Source: Ignelater luminosus (taxonomy: Eukaryota > Arthropoda > Insecta > Coleoptera > Elateridae). Taken from it: a DNA stretch of 64,000 nt. The stretch covers positions 1 through 64,000 of the forward strand of contig VTPC01004126.1 of NCBI GenBank assembly GCA_011009095.1, written 5' to 3'. The position numbers and the translations under genes were made by a program. This document shows, one piece after another, positions 34,901 to 47,640 of the stretch (the stretch's first letter is position 1; each line of letters opens with the position of its first letter). Under the pieces are notes generated by a model. It was given only the letters and a program-made list of their open reading frames with translations, was not told where the DNA came from and did no database searches.

Positions 34901-37048
34901 ATCATCAGTAGATACTAATCAGTATTTACATATGTAAATTAGACATGACTCTTATTAATGAAATTAAAAGTGTTGGATTTTAGTTATTTTAATTAAAAAT
35001 TTAATTAAGTGAAATAATCATCAGGAAATAGAAATATTAATGGTTCATCAACCTGGGATTATATAATGCTATCGCTACGTGTTATTATTGCTTTCAGGAT
35101 TTATTAAAACTTGAGCACGAAAACAATATTGCATGATTACGTGTGTATTACCGTAAATTATTAACCAAGTTCGTGGTTGGCTGAAGAAATCGGAATTATA
35201 TTAGGAAAGTAATAAAATAAAACACGTGTGTGACTGTTTTTTCTAACAACTAAAACCAAATTGATATTCAGGTTAACCCTTCTGGATGAGTTGATGTAAA
35301 ATATCATTGTAAATTGTTAAGTACACATATTGACAAAATTACTCATAATAACCACTTATGTTGAAGAGCTAATAATACATAAGACCTCTCTAATGTTAAA
35401 TATGTATAATCAGATAAATCCTTTCATTTTACAACATTTATTCTTCCGTCACACCCTCACCTGTCAGAAATATTGCATTTGATACCTAATACTTAACATA
35501 AACTTAGTTATGCCTTCTAGTCAGTAGTAATTGCATAAAAACATAGTAATGCACCATCTAAACATTTAATAGGTACTTTTGGAGAAGGTTTATGAAAAGG
35601 ATCATTAAAAATATTTTCAATCAGGGAATTAAAGAAAAAATACGCAAATTTGTGGCCATTATATTTAACAAATACAAAACCTACAATAGTTAATGTGGTA
35701 ATAACATTAATAATCATAATGAGTATAGAAAAGTTATATTTATATTACAAGATGTAAAATATGACGAAACACACATATTGCAAAAACGCCTACTATTGTA
35801 ATTAGTTAGTAAATAAAACATATTTTTAGAATTGGTAATCACCAATAGATGTTATCTTTGAAGATACATCATTTTGTTAATAAGACTGTTCATTATTTTG
35901 CAAACATTGTTTACTAATTAAATTTAAAATCTAATTATTAATTTTGAAACTCATAGGAAATACATTCACAAACATATAAAAAATGGAATGTTAAATACGG
36001 AAAAAATATTAAAATTTTAAATATAGCACGTGATAGTGACACACAAAATATGAAATTTAATTACAAAACAGTTGAACTTTGTTAGTTTGAAGGTATTAAT
36101 GTGTGGTAATCATTGTTATACTGTTGTCTCAAAACGAAAACTTCTGTTAGAAAATAGATAAATTTACGACTTTTAAATATCTGCCATTTAAACAAAGGAT
36201 TTTAAGTAAACCATAGTTCTAAGAGTAGATGAATGAATTGTGAGTTTCATCAAATTTTAAATTCTTTCAGGTTCTTTTGTTATTTGTTTGCAATAAGGTA
36301 TAGATGCGAAAATGCTTAGTTTGTTGTTGATTGAATAAGCCATGGTATTTTTCTATTCACGTTCATATATCCATTTCCACAACTAAACATTCTAACTGTA
36401 TATTTTTGCTCGCTTATGAAAATATGACCTTTAGTTTACAACGAAGAGTCCTAATTTTATAATTCAAAATCATGGATGCGTATGATAGAGACATGTTGAT
36501 TTATGAAAAAGAATTTAAGAGCTCGAGAAAAATCCAATTTTAGTTTTTTGATTTCAATACTGAGAAAAAGAAGTTTTTGAGAAATCTTAAAAATGAAATA
36601 CTAAATAACCGATATGATAGGATTGATTAAATTGAATTTTCAGAAAATCAATTTTTGGAATCTTCAAGATTCTTCAATATTCAAATTGTTGAATTTCTTG
36701 GTTGTTGCATTAAACAATTGTAACATTCTTTTTTAATTTTGCCACCTAAAGACCTTCAAACAATTTGAGCAACCTTCTTTTGCCTTATGATTTTGTTCTT
36801 TTCAAAGATTCTTGTAATACCGATTTTGCTCTGTAAAGAAACAAAGAATTTTGAAATTCCCAAAAAATGCAAAGTTCTAAATGCTTTGGACGCTACACTG
36901 AACATTTGGAGGAAATTATTTTGACCAATTCTCAATTTCTTCATCTTGAGTTAAGACCTGATTCTTTCAAAAGAATATATTTGTATTAAGAAATTATTTT
37001 GTAAGTTCTTCAATTACGAAATATCTAAAAATATCAATGTCAAATATA
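31958..37048. other. Stretch without a gene
   Basis: AT-rich, rich in TAATTA-like homeobox core sites, with no exon, RNA gene or element ends recognised. The part around 34250-34700 is slightly less AT-rich and less repetitive, and could be conserved noncoding DNA. Confidence 0.3.
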
Positions 37049-38246
37049 CACTCAGTTTCATACGAAATGCACCACTCATTAAAAATAAGGCTACGGGTTT
37101 GAAACTTTGCTAAAATAATGTTCTATTATTGCGTATGAAATGATCACTATTTCTATTAAAAAATTATGTAGTTGTGGTGTTCACCAACTATCTCTCATCA
37201 ACTTTGATAACTTGTTGCTTATACACAAAATAATATAGTTGTTTCAAGATTTTGTGACAGAATTAATGTTTTAAAATGTCTCCAGTAAGACAACATAGAA
37301 ATTCTAACCATATTTTTGGACTTTTTTTTCGTGAAATTAGTAGAAGGGTAAATCGGGAACACACTACAGTTGCACGAATATGGTTTGCTTGGTCAGAAGA
37401 AGACATTCAGCGACATCGTCTAGCTGAGAGACTTCCACGTAGCAGCAATGTTCGTGAAAATCGACTTCTTTGAAGAATGGCTACAAGAAACCGCTTTCAA
37501 GCAACAAGGTTTGTTGCTGTAGACTATGTGCGAGCTATTCACCGCCGCGCGTCAATGCCAACAATCTACAGAAGAATCTTTGCTTTTGGAATGCGATCCT
37601 GCCGTCCATTCCAACGGCCCCCTTTAACTGAGCATCAAAAAGTTGTTAGGCTTGCTGGGTATCAAGTGTGACAGAATTGGAATTAGTGACGAATCAAGAT
37701 TTCGTTTGTGGGGAAATGATGGCCGTAGGAGGTTAGGTTGATATTAAGGAGAAAGACGAAATCTCGAGTTTGCTGAAAAACGTCATAAGCTTTAATACCT
37801 GGAGTTATGGTTTGGGATGCGATTTGTTTCGGAAGAAGATCACTTTTAGTGTTCGTCCCAGGCACTACTCGTATTAATGCTCATTGCTATATTCATAATG
37901 TCCTGGAACATTACCAGAAGGTACCTCCTGTTACGATCACCGGACTTATCGCCGATTGAACATCTTTGGGACTTTATGGGCTGGCGACAAAGATTATTGC
38001 CAAGAGCTCCTAACAACTAAGACACCAACTTGAGGTTATATGGAACGAGATGCCCCAGGAGAACATAGACCACTTGATAGAAAGTATTAATTTTATTTTC
38101 GTTGTTATTGTTTTCCTGTAATTGTTAATCTTTTTTTATGGAACTCTGATTATTTCATACGCAATAACAAAACATTATTTTAGCAAAGTTTCAAACCCGT
38201 AAACTTATGTTTAATAGGTGGTGCATTTCGTATGAAACTGAATGTG
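37049..38246 (+). mobile_element. Second Tc1-like transposon, internally deleted
   Basis: Terminal inverted repeats of about 100 bp are well preserved. The left arm starts CACTCAGTTTCATACGAAAT and the right arm is the complement of CACATTCAGTTTCATACGAA. Both contain ACGGGTTTGAAACTTTGCTA and TATTGCGTATGAAAT. TA flanks the left end (37047-37048), while the right flank has lost it. The plus strand carries Tc1-type transposase pieces: MSPVRQHRNSNHIFGLFFRE at 37276, RRASMPTIYRRIFAFGMRSC near 37540, PGVMVWDAICFGRRSLLVFV near 37800 and SPDLSPIEHLWDFM near 37943. HNVLE is followed almost at once by LLRSPDLSP, so the block that normally carries the QDNA motif and second catalytic Asp is deleted. The element is unrelated in sequence to the one at 8297-9928. 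Confidence 0.88.
37276..38090 (+). pseudogene. Tc1-like transposase pseudogene
   Basis: It keeps the N-terminal HTH part (ISRRVNREHTTVARIWFAW), the bipartite DNA-binding end (RPPLTEHQKVVRLAGYQ), a DESRFRLW-type region that survives near 37688 as DESRFRLWGNDGRRR, the MVWDAI motif and the C-terminal SPIEHLWD with the catalytic Glu. The second Asp is lost in an internal deletion, and there are stops after residues 65 and 130 and further frameshifts. Confidence 0.8.
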
Positions 38247-39049
38247 TCTTTCTTAGAATATTAACACAATTTTATCAACATTTATAATATGATTGTCGAT
38301 TTAGAAATTTTAACTTATTTTTATTCTTATAATAATAATTTTTCAGAAAAAGAAAACTAAGAATATATAGTAACTTTCCAGACAGGATAAAAGTTATTAG
38401 AAGATGAGGCTCTATTAAGCGGTAGAGACAAAACAATGAAGAGAGCTAAGGGCAATATCTCATAGTAAACATTTTGATAATGTACATATACTTGGAGCTT
38501 CTATCAATTAGCTGTAACCTCCTTCGTCAAATATCAGTTATGTGGAGCTAGTAACTAACCTTCTACGATATTTTGAACTGTAGTAGGAGAAACAGAATCT
38601 TTAAACACTTGTCTCGATAAGCTTGGTCAATATCGCAATCTCACAAGGAGATCGTTGAAAGCCAGAAAATTAACACACTATTTTTTGGTGGTTGGCTGAG
38701 CAAAAATTCTCATCAATGGTGGGAGTGTTGGCATCGCAATGCAGATCTACAGAGCGTTGAAGAAGAGTTGGAATGTTTTATTCTGTGCAGTCTTTATTCT
38801 TTTATGTGGCTCTTGGCTGCCTGTGTCATGACGAGATAACTGTTTAGTTCATGAATATCTTGTCGTCAAGATTCAACTTGCTTCTTCGACAAGCAGCCCC
38901 TGTTGCTGCATTGGCTTTCCTGATGCAAGTATCAAATACGTCTCTTATTTAGACCTACAATTATGTTATGAATTATGAAATAGAAATAGTTAGGTTATGC
39001 TAGTTATTTTGTGCCGTCTTTCTCTGGGAAGGGCCTATTGTAGATTTAT

Positions 39050-40210
39050 TCTATTAGAGTTTGTCTTTTTATGAAAAGCACGTCCGCACTTTTTCCAGAT
39101 TGATTTCTATTCAACAAGTCTGAACGTGTCTTTGATTTATTTTCTGCTGCTGTTACGTCTAGTGTCATTACAAAGATGGGGTAAAAGTCCAAGCACTCTT
39201 CTTTGTACTAGAGAAAAAACTCTGTTAAGCACAACGAGCAAATGCAATCAAGTATGTGTTGACTTACTTTTGCAGGATAACTCATTGGCAATTATTATTA
39301 TTATTCTCTTAGAGGTAGCTCTGTAATGAAAGTCCTTACAGCTCTACTTCTCGAAAAGTCTTGTATCTTTAACACAGTCTTCGTAACTCTTTTTGGTTCA
39401 GTATGCCTGACCTAATAATGGTATGTACTTATTTTGTTGGCGCATGTTTTACAATAACAGAGTACATATGTGAATTGGGGTTTCTCTTTTCTCACCCCAA
39501 CCACTATCCTCTGTTTTTGTACAATTCTCATAAAAAGAAGTGATTGTTCAATTGATACCGCCCTGTTATTATCCTGGTTAGCAGTTTTATGTCCTGATTT
39601 CTCATTTCCAGTAGGTTATCTATTTCTTTGAAGAAACCCCTAGGAAAATTTTGATTTTAATTCCACAGACTGGTTCTGATCCTATAAAGGACTTTGTTTT
39701 CCGTCTTTCATCAGATGGTGGGCTTCCTGGTTCTCAGTTACATCAGCATGTCCAGGAACCCGTATTATTCTTACTGTATTATTCATTCAACGTTTGTTTA
39801 GTCTGCTGATGCAATTGCGATGAATTTACTATGCATCATCTTAACTTCCTTAGCGCAGCCTGGTTGTCAGTAACTGAATTAGTCATTTTAAAAACCACAT
39901 ATATCCACAATCTACAAGCCTTCTGTCAATTATTTAAAAAACAACATAAATCCTGAAGATATGTAATTTTCTTATGAACTGAAAACTTTGACGTTGCATA
40001 TAAATCTAACGCAGACTCGGATAAATGTGGTTTTCTCATGGAATGGTGAAGGCTGGTACAGACAATGCGCAAATAGTAAAAAATGAATTTTGACAAAATG
40101 TGGATATAGGTGGTTTTTAAAATGACCGATTCAACTATAAAAATTCAAGAACCATTTGATTAATCTAATGCAATAATAAAAATAGCAAAGATTCTTTTGG
40201 TATACGTTCA
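39050..40210 (-). mobile_element. Non-LTR retrotransposon fragment with RNase H domain, split by a MITE
   Basis: On the minus strand, TDNQAALRKLR lies just below 39871. It is followed by NTVRIIRVPGHADVTENQEA near 39780 (RNase H motifs DSQAAL and WVPGHxGxxGNExAD, degenerate), then LLTRIITGRYQLNNHFFL near 39580 and a Cys/His-like HMYSVIVKHAPTK near 39450. This order (RNase H, then RL.TGH..LN.HL, then a zinc-knuckle-like H/C region) is that of Jockey/I/R1-type ORF2 C-termini. The RNase H part continues on the far side of a 263-bp MITE, where the minus strand reads CIRLIKWFLNFY near 40170-40138. The RT region is absent and stops are frequent. Confidence 0.7.
39873..40135. mobile_element. 263-bp TA-flanked MITE inside the RNase H relic
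   Basis: Its inverted ends share GTCATTTTAAAAACCAC and TATATCCACA (left 39881-39909, complement at 40090-40127). TA lies at both borders (39871-39872 and 40136-40137), as in Tc1/mariner insertions. Removing the element with one TA joins the surrounding LINE frame into FLNFYTDNQAAL, which matches the RNase H consensus. That independently supports the borders. Confidence 0.85.
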
Positions 40211-43200
40211 ATTTATCCTATCTGGCAACATAGTAAGCGTGCGGTGTTTATTTAATTTTCTGACAATATAATTCCCGAGTTTTCCACTTTACTACCAAGT
40301 AAAGAGAGAGAAGATCTAACATCGTCTCAGTTATTTCGAAACAGGCCAATGGTTACGTCCTGCTTAGTTTATTCCTGCAGACCTTCACCAGTGTTTTGGT
40401 CACCATGCAAAGCAATGAACTTACTAGTCGCGTTGGGAAATTGAAGTATACAAGAAGGAATCGTTTTGGGAAAGCACAATACAAACAAATACAGAAAAAG
40501 CGAAAAGGGCAAAAAGAAAATTATATATCATACAAAGGAATCTGCTCAACGGGTACGAGGAATTCTCTTACTTAAGATGAGCTTGCCAAGACAAAATAGG
40601 TCAATCTCGTTTGAGTTCCTAGATATATGAGGATTTTGGAAACGAGAAGTTTTAATTTTGACCTAAACCATTTTAGTGGATTTTAAGACAACAGTTCAGT
40701 TAGCTGTAGATACATGGGGTTATGAAGTGCAACTGGATAAGCTAACAGTGGCTGCTAATCTGTTATGTTATTATAATTGGATTTAATTTTCCTAATAGCA
40801 AGTCAAACTGGATAATAAGTAAAAGGCGGCAAATCGTAAGTATACCTTGTAGTTGTATGTTTATTACCTTCCAGGCAATTAAGGCAAAAGTATGGTCAAC
40901 ATTTTTGCTTTTATTAGGAAGTCAGGCAGTTTTGGACAGAAGGCAGAGAAGGATACAGTAGACAGTCGTAGAGTTGGTCAGTAAAAGGATGCCTAAAAAG
41001 GCTTATTTGCTAGGTTTTAAATTTTTTTTTGCAGAGAATAGATTGGAAGCTAAACTTAGATAATCTTGAAAGTGAAACCAAGATTATTTGTGACACATTC
41101 GATAAAATTCAAAGCATCAATTATCAATTTGCTATCAATTTTGATTTGTTTGCGTTAGAACTAAGGGATCACCTTGCCAAAATTCATATAATAATTAATA
41201 TTACTATGAAAGTTTTCTAGCTAAGATTTGTTATTAACAATTTTCACGTTAATACATAAGGAAATTGCTCAACTAACTAGATAATAAACAAACACGAAAA
41301 CTAACAAATAATCTGTAGGAAGTCATCATTCCCAGAAGACGATACAAAATAAGGTTTTCATGTGTCAAGATACTTCCATCAAAAGATAAAAATCAGATTC
41401 GTCTTCATTACAAAAATGATTTGATATTCTCTGAGTGACGTCTGTTCTATTTTGTGTTATTTTCCGATTTTATCCAATTCTATGTGTATCAATTCCAAGT
41501 AAATACATTCAATTTCCTATTCATAAATGTAATTTCATGGAAAAGATAAAAATATCAAGCGAGTTATATAAAAAAGGAGGAAATGCGTGCAAAATGATAA
41601 TTTCAGTAACCTCCAGTTTGGAATTCATGTAAAGCTGTTACATTTGTATGAATGCTACAAAAATCGTGCTAATTTAATGTCGATCCCGTTTTTAGATATA
41701 AATAATTCATAAAGTGCGTTCGTAATTAATAGATATCTGTTTTTAGAATCGGGGCTGTCAATTCTCAGTTTGTCACGACTGACGGAGTATCAATAAATTG
41801 AGTAATTCAAATTTGCCTACAAATTAAAAATTCGTAATAGGAGAAATCAATGAAAATTACATTATTGTGTAGATAGGTATATTTCGCAATGACAATTATT
41901 GGAATATTCGTACGTGAGTAAAGCTGTAGTGTAGTATAGAGATACGCCTATCTATTGTTCAAACATTTCTATGTAGTAATTGTATATGCCTGGTTATACG
42001 TATTGTGCATTCTGCCCAATAAAATAGGATTTCTACTATAATGTGCTAATGTTTACTTAGTAAAATTGTGACACGATATGTATACACGCATGGTTTGTAT
42101 GATTTCAAAATCCGTTGTGATGCCTTTGGAATGTAATACATTGTTATAGTTCTGATAATTTAAACAGAACATGATACCGTTATTTCATAAAGCAAAACAT
42201 TTGTAACATAAATTCAATGTATTATATAACATTATAAGATTTACATGGAAGCAATAAATAAATAAAATTCACCCCATAATTTAATTTTTTTCTTTATTTT
42301 ATTTTTTCATTGGCGGAATAAAATCGAATTAGAAATAAATCAAACTTAGACAACCGGATCTAAATTCATTATTATCGGCATCAAGGTGATTTATTACCCA
42401 TAAACTTTTCTGAGCTTCTTAGCTGCAGTATACTGTGGTACGTGCATTAATTTTAAACTTGAGAATCGCAGGTGTAAGTTCACGTGTAACCAACAAAACT
42501 GGTAAAAACACATCACGGATTCCCGACATCGCGTACGCGATTAGGTAGAAGGATTGAACTGGAATCGTTTTATCCGCAGTCTTGCATTGAAATTTCATTG
42601 ACATGTATATAAAATGCTGAAAACGTGCATTGAATTTCAATTACGGAAGGATTTGTTTCAGCAGTCTGTTATTGGGCTTGGCCTTTAATTAACTTCATGC
42701 GAGGCGTGTTTTGTTGTAACATTTTGCACAGTTTTGTTATAAATGTCAAAAAAGAGAGAAATTAAAACTAGTTATCTAAAAGCTTTAAAATTTTATTATT
42801 GGTCAACAACAACAGGAATCAGTTATAAAATCAACATTAGGCATAATTAAATGATAATAGTTTTTGAAATTTTGTTTAAAATCCCGGGTGTTTGAATATT
42901 TCAATTGCATTTGAGCACAGAAAAGAATTAATCAGACTGCGCTTTGCATTCACGCTCTCTTTAATTAGTTGTTAGAGGACTCTTCTACATTAGATTAACA
43001 CATTATAAAATTCTTTTTTAATCGTACGTTGAAACGACAGTTTACTAATTGCCTGTTACTTGAAAATCGTACTACACATTTATAATTAAAATTCTATTTT
43101 CACGTAGAAAATGTGAAGTAGCATAGTTAATTAAAATAGGTAGTGTTGCAAATTGTTTGCATGCATGAAAACAATTTTCAGCTCGTTATTTGTTTTAAAT

Positions 43201-44849
43201 GAAATTTTTAACCCGCAAGCTAAAAAAAATGCAAAATCGAGAAATAGTGAACTAACACTTTTTAAAATGCTTAATACATAAAAAGTTGTACTTCTCTTTA
43301 TGGAATATTAATAATCGCTACTTGACTTTTAGTCCAAAGAATATTGGAACGTATATTATTTTAACGTTGTGCAAGGCACGTTAATACACTTAAGGGTAAT
43401 TTATGAACAAAAGGGGATATCCATAAAATTCATTTAATTGCGAAATACAATACACACCTTAACTAAAAAACTAGACTTTGAAATATCTAAGCAGATGTTT
43501 TGAATTTCTAAATTCTTACACGGATTGAAGTACGTTCTGTTTTGCAAAATATTCCGGCAACAAAATTTTATGTGAATGAATCATTTACTAAATAATGAAA
43601 GCCGTGGAAAAGGTAATGTACGTAATGTAATTAACCACACGATTTATAACCACATTTTGTACTATATCGTCATATGAGTACAACTGCGGTAAATAACTTT
43701 TTCGGTAAAACCACATCAAAAGTTGTCTTAAACTTGGTTTGTGTTTTTGTTCTTATTATTTTTGTTAAGGTCGCCGTGCAACTAATGTTCAAGTTTATGC
43801 ATAATTAATTAAAAATGCATTTCTAAATGTCTAACCATTAATAACGTGGCTAAGTATTTACATTTTTGAATAAAAAACTAGTTATCACATACTCGTGTCT
43901 TTATAAAGCTAAAGACATTACTAACCTTTTATCTGAATTAAGTCTTGAAAGGAGTTTTATTCACTTTTTAATTTTAAATAAGGAAAACCGCATCAGTAGT
44001 TAATAAATCATCAAATACAAAAAGAACAAAAAAGTAAGAAAGAGATGTAATTTTTCCATTAGTTGTACTGTTGGAAAACCAGATATCAGTGACTCTGCTG
44101 GAGCTGCTGTATAAAAAAAGCCAGAGATATCATGTTGAGGAAGAAAATAAAAGAGAAATCAACACAGCTGCTTACGAAAACTCGTTGAGCTCGTCTCCAG
44201 TCCATTAATGTTACTTTGACAGTTTAATCTACAAAATCAACCAATCAATGAGCACGACTAGAATTGGATATTCTCACTCAAGGTGAAGAACAACGAAAAA
44301 CGGTAATGCAAAAAATGTAAGTCACGGTACGATATGACACTCAGATGGAAATATTACATATATCAAATAAAGTTCGTAAAGCTAAGGAAACCGTAGAAAG
44401 TAAGTATGTGTTTCTAAAGTTTTGACAAAAATTATACTGAATACCCAACTAAAATTGTCCTATAGAGTCACTACTGCAAAAAAATATTCCTATGGTTGAA
44501 CCATCAGTTCAAAGAGCAAAAACGTTTCAGTTTCTTACATTTGCTATTTGCACAAAGAACCGAAAGAACGGTTGAAACTGTAAACAGAAAACCAAAATGA
44601 TTGAGGACACTAAATTTTTTCTTACCGTAGTAGGGAAGATGTCCAGAACGTGCTCTATATGAATTAATAGTGAAATAAAGGCGATAAATAAGACAGAAGC
44701 AATAACAGAGACTCAGACTCAAACCAAATCAAAATCACAATTTTCCTTAAGATCTTATATTTCTGTAACCTAATTGCTGGTGTGATAAAGATAAGTATGA
44801 GTAATGATATTCTAGAGTAATTCAATCCGAAGATAAAAAGGTACTGCAA
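40211..44849. other. Stretch without a gene
   Basis: AT-rich with scattered short open frames (for example 41029-41220 and 42419-42640) that show no recognisable domain. Many TAATTA and ATTAAT cores occur between 42700 and 43900. No RNA gene or element ends were recognised. Confidence 0.3.
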
Positions 44850-45176
44850 TCGAATTCCCGGGTGGGAAACACAGAGAAGACAAAAATAAAACTAGGAATA
44901 CTAAACGAAATAGAATGGTCACATGGAATGTTAGAACCCTGTGGAAAAGCGGAAAATTAGAAAATGCAAAACGGGAAATGCAAACGTACGAAATTGACTT
45001 ACTGGGACCATGTGAAATAAGATGCCCAGAAGAAGAAGACATGCGGTCTAGAGAATTCAGAATAATAATCACATCTGCAAACTATTGAAATGGCAGAGTT
45101 GAAAGAAATTGGATAGAGAGAATAATTATGTTAAAAATTGCAATCGTCCCTAAAAACACTGTTATAATATATATAC

Positions 45177-45593
45177 ATGCCCACTACTAATTATGAAGAA
45201 GAAGAAGAAGAAGTAAAAAATGTCTACAAAGAAATAGAAGAAGCAATTAAATATGTTAAAGAAGAGGAAAACATAATTATTATGGGGGACTGGAACGCTA
45301 CTGTAGGACAACAAGCAGAGAGAAAGGCAGCAGGAGCACTTGTTCTAGGGAGAAAAAACAAACGGGAAAATCGCCTGATACAGTTATGCACAAAGCACAA
45401 ACTGACAATAGCCAATACGCTGTTTCAACACCACGTCCTTAGAAAATATACCTGGACAATGCCAAGAGATATGAGAAGATTCCAAACTGATTATATTTTA
45501 ATCAAACAGAGATTTCAAAACCGACTGCTAAAGTGCAGGAGCTACCCAGGTGCTGACGCCTACAGCAACCATAACCTGGTTATGATGATATGA
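45177..45593 (+). pseudogene. Endonuclease part of the 45-47 kb non-LTR element
   Basis: This 138-codon open stretch is the best-preserved piece of the element. It carries GDWNATVG (residues 37-44), a loop NTLFQHHVLRKYTWTMPRDM, FQTDYIL near residue 106 and SNHNLVM near the end. These match the apurinic endonuclease fold of EN-type non-LTR elements (GDFN, DYIL, SDH). The Asp of SDH is replaced by Asn. The AUG at 45177 is an internal Met, since EN sequence is recognisable upstream in other frames. Confidence 0.75.
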
Positions 45594-46369
45594 AATTTAA
45601 AATTTAAAAACATCAAACACCGAAACAACAGAAAAACATGGAATCTAGAAAAACTACCACAAGAAGACACTCAAAGAAAACTACAAATTAAAATAATACA
45701 GAAATTAAAGTGCAAGGAAGGGAAGCAGATGAATCCTGGCAGAACAATAAAGAAGCGGTAGAAACAGCCGCAAACCAAACATTAGAACTAAGTAGAATAG
45801 AAAGAAGAAAACCTTTGATTAACGATGACATATTTCAAATGCTGGACGAGAGGAAAACATATAAAAACAGCCAAAGAAACGAAGAAAGAGAAGGTATAGA
45901 GAGCTGAGAGATACTATAAATACAGCATGTAAAAAAGCAAAACAAGTATAGATAAACAAAAAATGTAAAATAATAACAATTACGACCAAGCATACAAAGT
46001 AGCAAAAACCTACTTTAAAGAACCTAGAAAAAAAAGCAGAATATGACAGCAATCAGTGAACTGAAAAATAAAAAGGCTCCAGGAGTGAACATCATACCCG
46101 CAGAAATAATAAAACAGATAGGCAAAATTAACCATAAACAACTTTACAAGTTAATCTGTGAGATATACAAAATATAGATAAATATAATAATGTCTATTCC
46201 CAAGAAAAGAAAAGTAGACAGATGTGAAAACTATAGAACAATAAGTATAGTAGCACATGCATCAAAAATATTTAACTAAAATCATACACAAAAGAATAGA
46301 GAGAAAGATAGAAAATAAAAATACAGGAACAAGAGAAACAATGCTGGCACCATGAACACAGATGAAATA

Positions 46370-46540
46370 AAGGTCAGATATTTCACTCCCCATTCACATT
46401 TGCAGCATGAAAAGTGCATACCACGCTGTGCTGCTTGCGCAGTACATGTCAAAATAGCAAGCTCTGGGAGTTGCTTTGAGAGAGAGAGAGAGAGAGAGCA
46501 ATAGAATTCACAAATTTGTCGAAGTGAAATATCTGACCTT
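46370..46540. mobile_element. 171-bp TA-flanked MITE inside the RT of the non-LTR element
   Basis: It has perfect 18-bp inverted ends, AAGGTCAGATATTTCACT, at 46370-46387 and 46523-46540. TA lies on both sides (46368-46369 and 46541-46542). The middle has a (GA)n run at about 46478-46498. Joining the flanks with one TA gives the LINE frame TMNTDEIFSV, matching the ST.D.IFS.RQ motif of related RTs, which confirms an insertion into the LINE. Confidence 0.87.
46478..46498. repeat. (GA)n microsatellite
   Basis: About ten GA units in the middle of the 171-bp MITE. Confidence 0.9.
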
Positions 46541-46553
46541 TATTTAGTGTGTA

Positions 46554-47138
46554 CTACAAATAATAATAGAAAAAAAATAGGAAAAGATAAGGAAACACAT
46601 ATAGCCTTTGTAAACATAGAAAATGCATTTGACAATGTAAAATGGAACAAGCTACTTCATATACTACAAAACAATTGGAATAGACTACAAAAAAGAGAAG
46701 AATGATACATTCCCAATACAACAAACAACTAGCAATAATAGATAGCGGAGATGAACAAGAAGAAGCAAGAATACGTAAAGGCGTGAGACAAGGCTGCGGA
46801 CTGTCGCCGCTGCTATTTAATATGTACATAGAAGGCGCGATGAACAAGCTTAGAAAACGAAACCTAAAGGAGTAAAAGTACAAGATAAAAAAATAGATAT
46901 GCTTAGATACGCAGACGACATTGTAATAATAGCAAAAAGTGAAGAAGAACTAAAAGAAGCAATTAACGCAATGAAACAGACGCTTGAAGAATATAACAGG
47001 AAAATAAAAAAATCAAAGGCTAAAATCATGGTATGTGATAAAATAGGACAGCAACGAAGCATAGTAATAGTAGAAAATGCAGACACCTGGGAAGCACCAT
47101 TACAAAAGACGGAAAAAGTAAAAGAGATATACTCGTAA
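46554..47138 (+). pseudogene. Reverse transcriptase palm of the 45-47 kb non-LTR element
   Basis: RT blocks AFVNIENAFDNV, GVRQGCGLSPLLFN and YADDIVIIAKSEEELKEAIN follow each other with small frameshifts between them. The open part at 46899-47138 has 79 codons. YADD gives the two catalytic Asp residues, intact. The palm order and spacing fit non-LTR RTs. Confidence 0.78.
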
Positions 47139-47640
47139 TAAGAAGAATCCAACAAGCCAAGGTAGCTTTCTACGAAGAGAAGCAACTACTAACATCTAAT
47201 AAAATATCTCTGAATATGAGGAAAAGATTTCTAAAGATATACATATGGAGCATAGCACTTGACGAATGTGAAGCATGGACAATATCTGAAAGTAAAAAGA
47301 AAAGATTAGAAGCTTTTGAGTAATGGTGTCATATACGTATGCTAAAAATAAAATGAACAGAAAGAGTTAGTAACGACAAACTTCTAGATAGAATAGAAAG
47401 ACGAAATAGAAAGACGGAAAGAGCTGTGGAAGAGTATTAACAAAAAGGATTACTGAAAACAATAATAGAAGAAAAGATAGAAGGGAAAAACGCACGAGGA
47501 CGACCACGACTGCAGTATATAAACCACATAATAAAAGGCGTAAATTGTGATTCCTACGCAAAAATGAAAAGAGCAGCTCAAAACAGGGAAGGATGAAAAA
47601 ACCTGGTGCTACAAAATCTTCAAGATTGATAACCAAGAGA

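Larger units (their letters stand above)
44850..47640 (+). mobile_element. Non-LTR retrotransposon with EN and RT domains, degenerate and split by a MITE
   Basis: The plus-strand order is as follows. The EN start is MVTWNVRTLWKSGKLENAKR near 44915. EN continues on 45177-45593 with IIIMGDWNATVG (near 45273), FQTDYILIK and a terminal SNHNLVMM, the GDxN, DYIL and S(D/N)H motifs. The RT start is KNKKAPGVNIIPAEIIK near 46065. The RT palm follows with HIAFVNIENAFDNVKW near 46595, GVRQGCGLSPLLFNMYIEG near 46781 and MLRYADDIVIIAK at 46899-46937. The C-terminal part has LKTIIEEKIEGKNARGRPRL near 47450. The catalytic YADD is intact, but the first RT Asp region reads VNIE and many stops and frameshifts interrupt the frame, so this copy is dead. 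It is close to full length for ORF2. Confidence 0.87.

Noticed and set aside
46554..47185. Minus-strand frames of 109 and 111 codons, Phe/Ser/Tyr-rich
   Set aside because: They are antisense to the reverse transcriptase on the plus strand, which has clear RT motifs.
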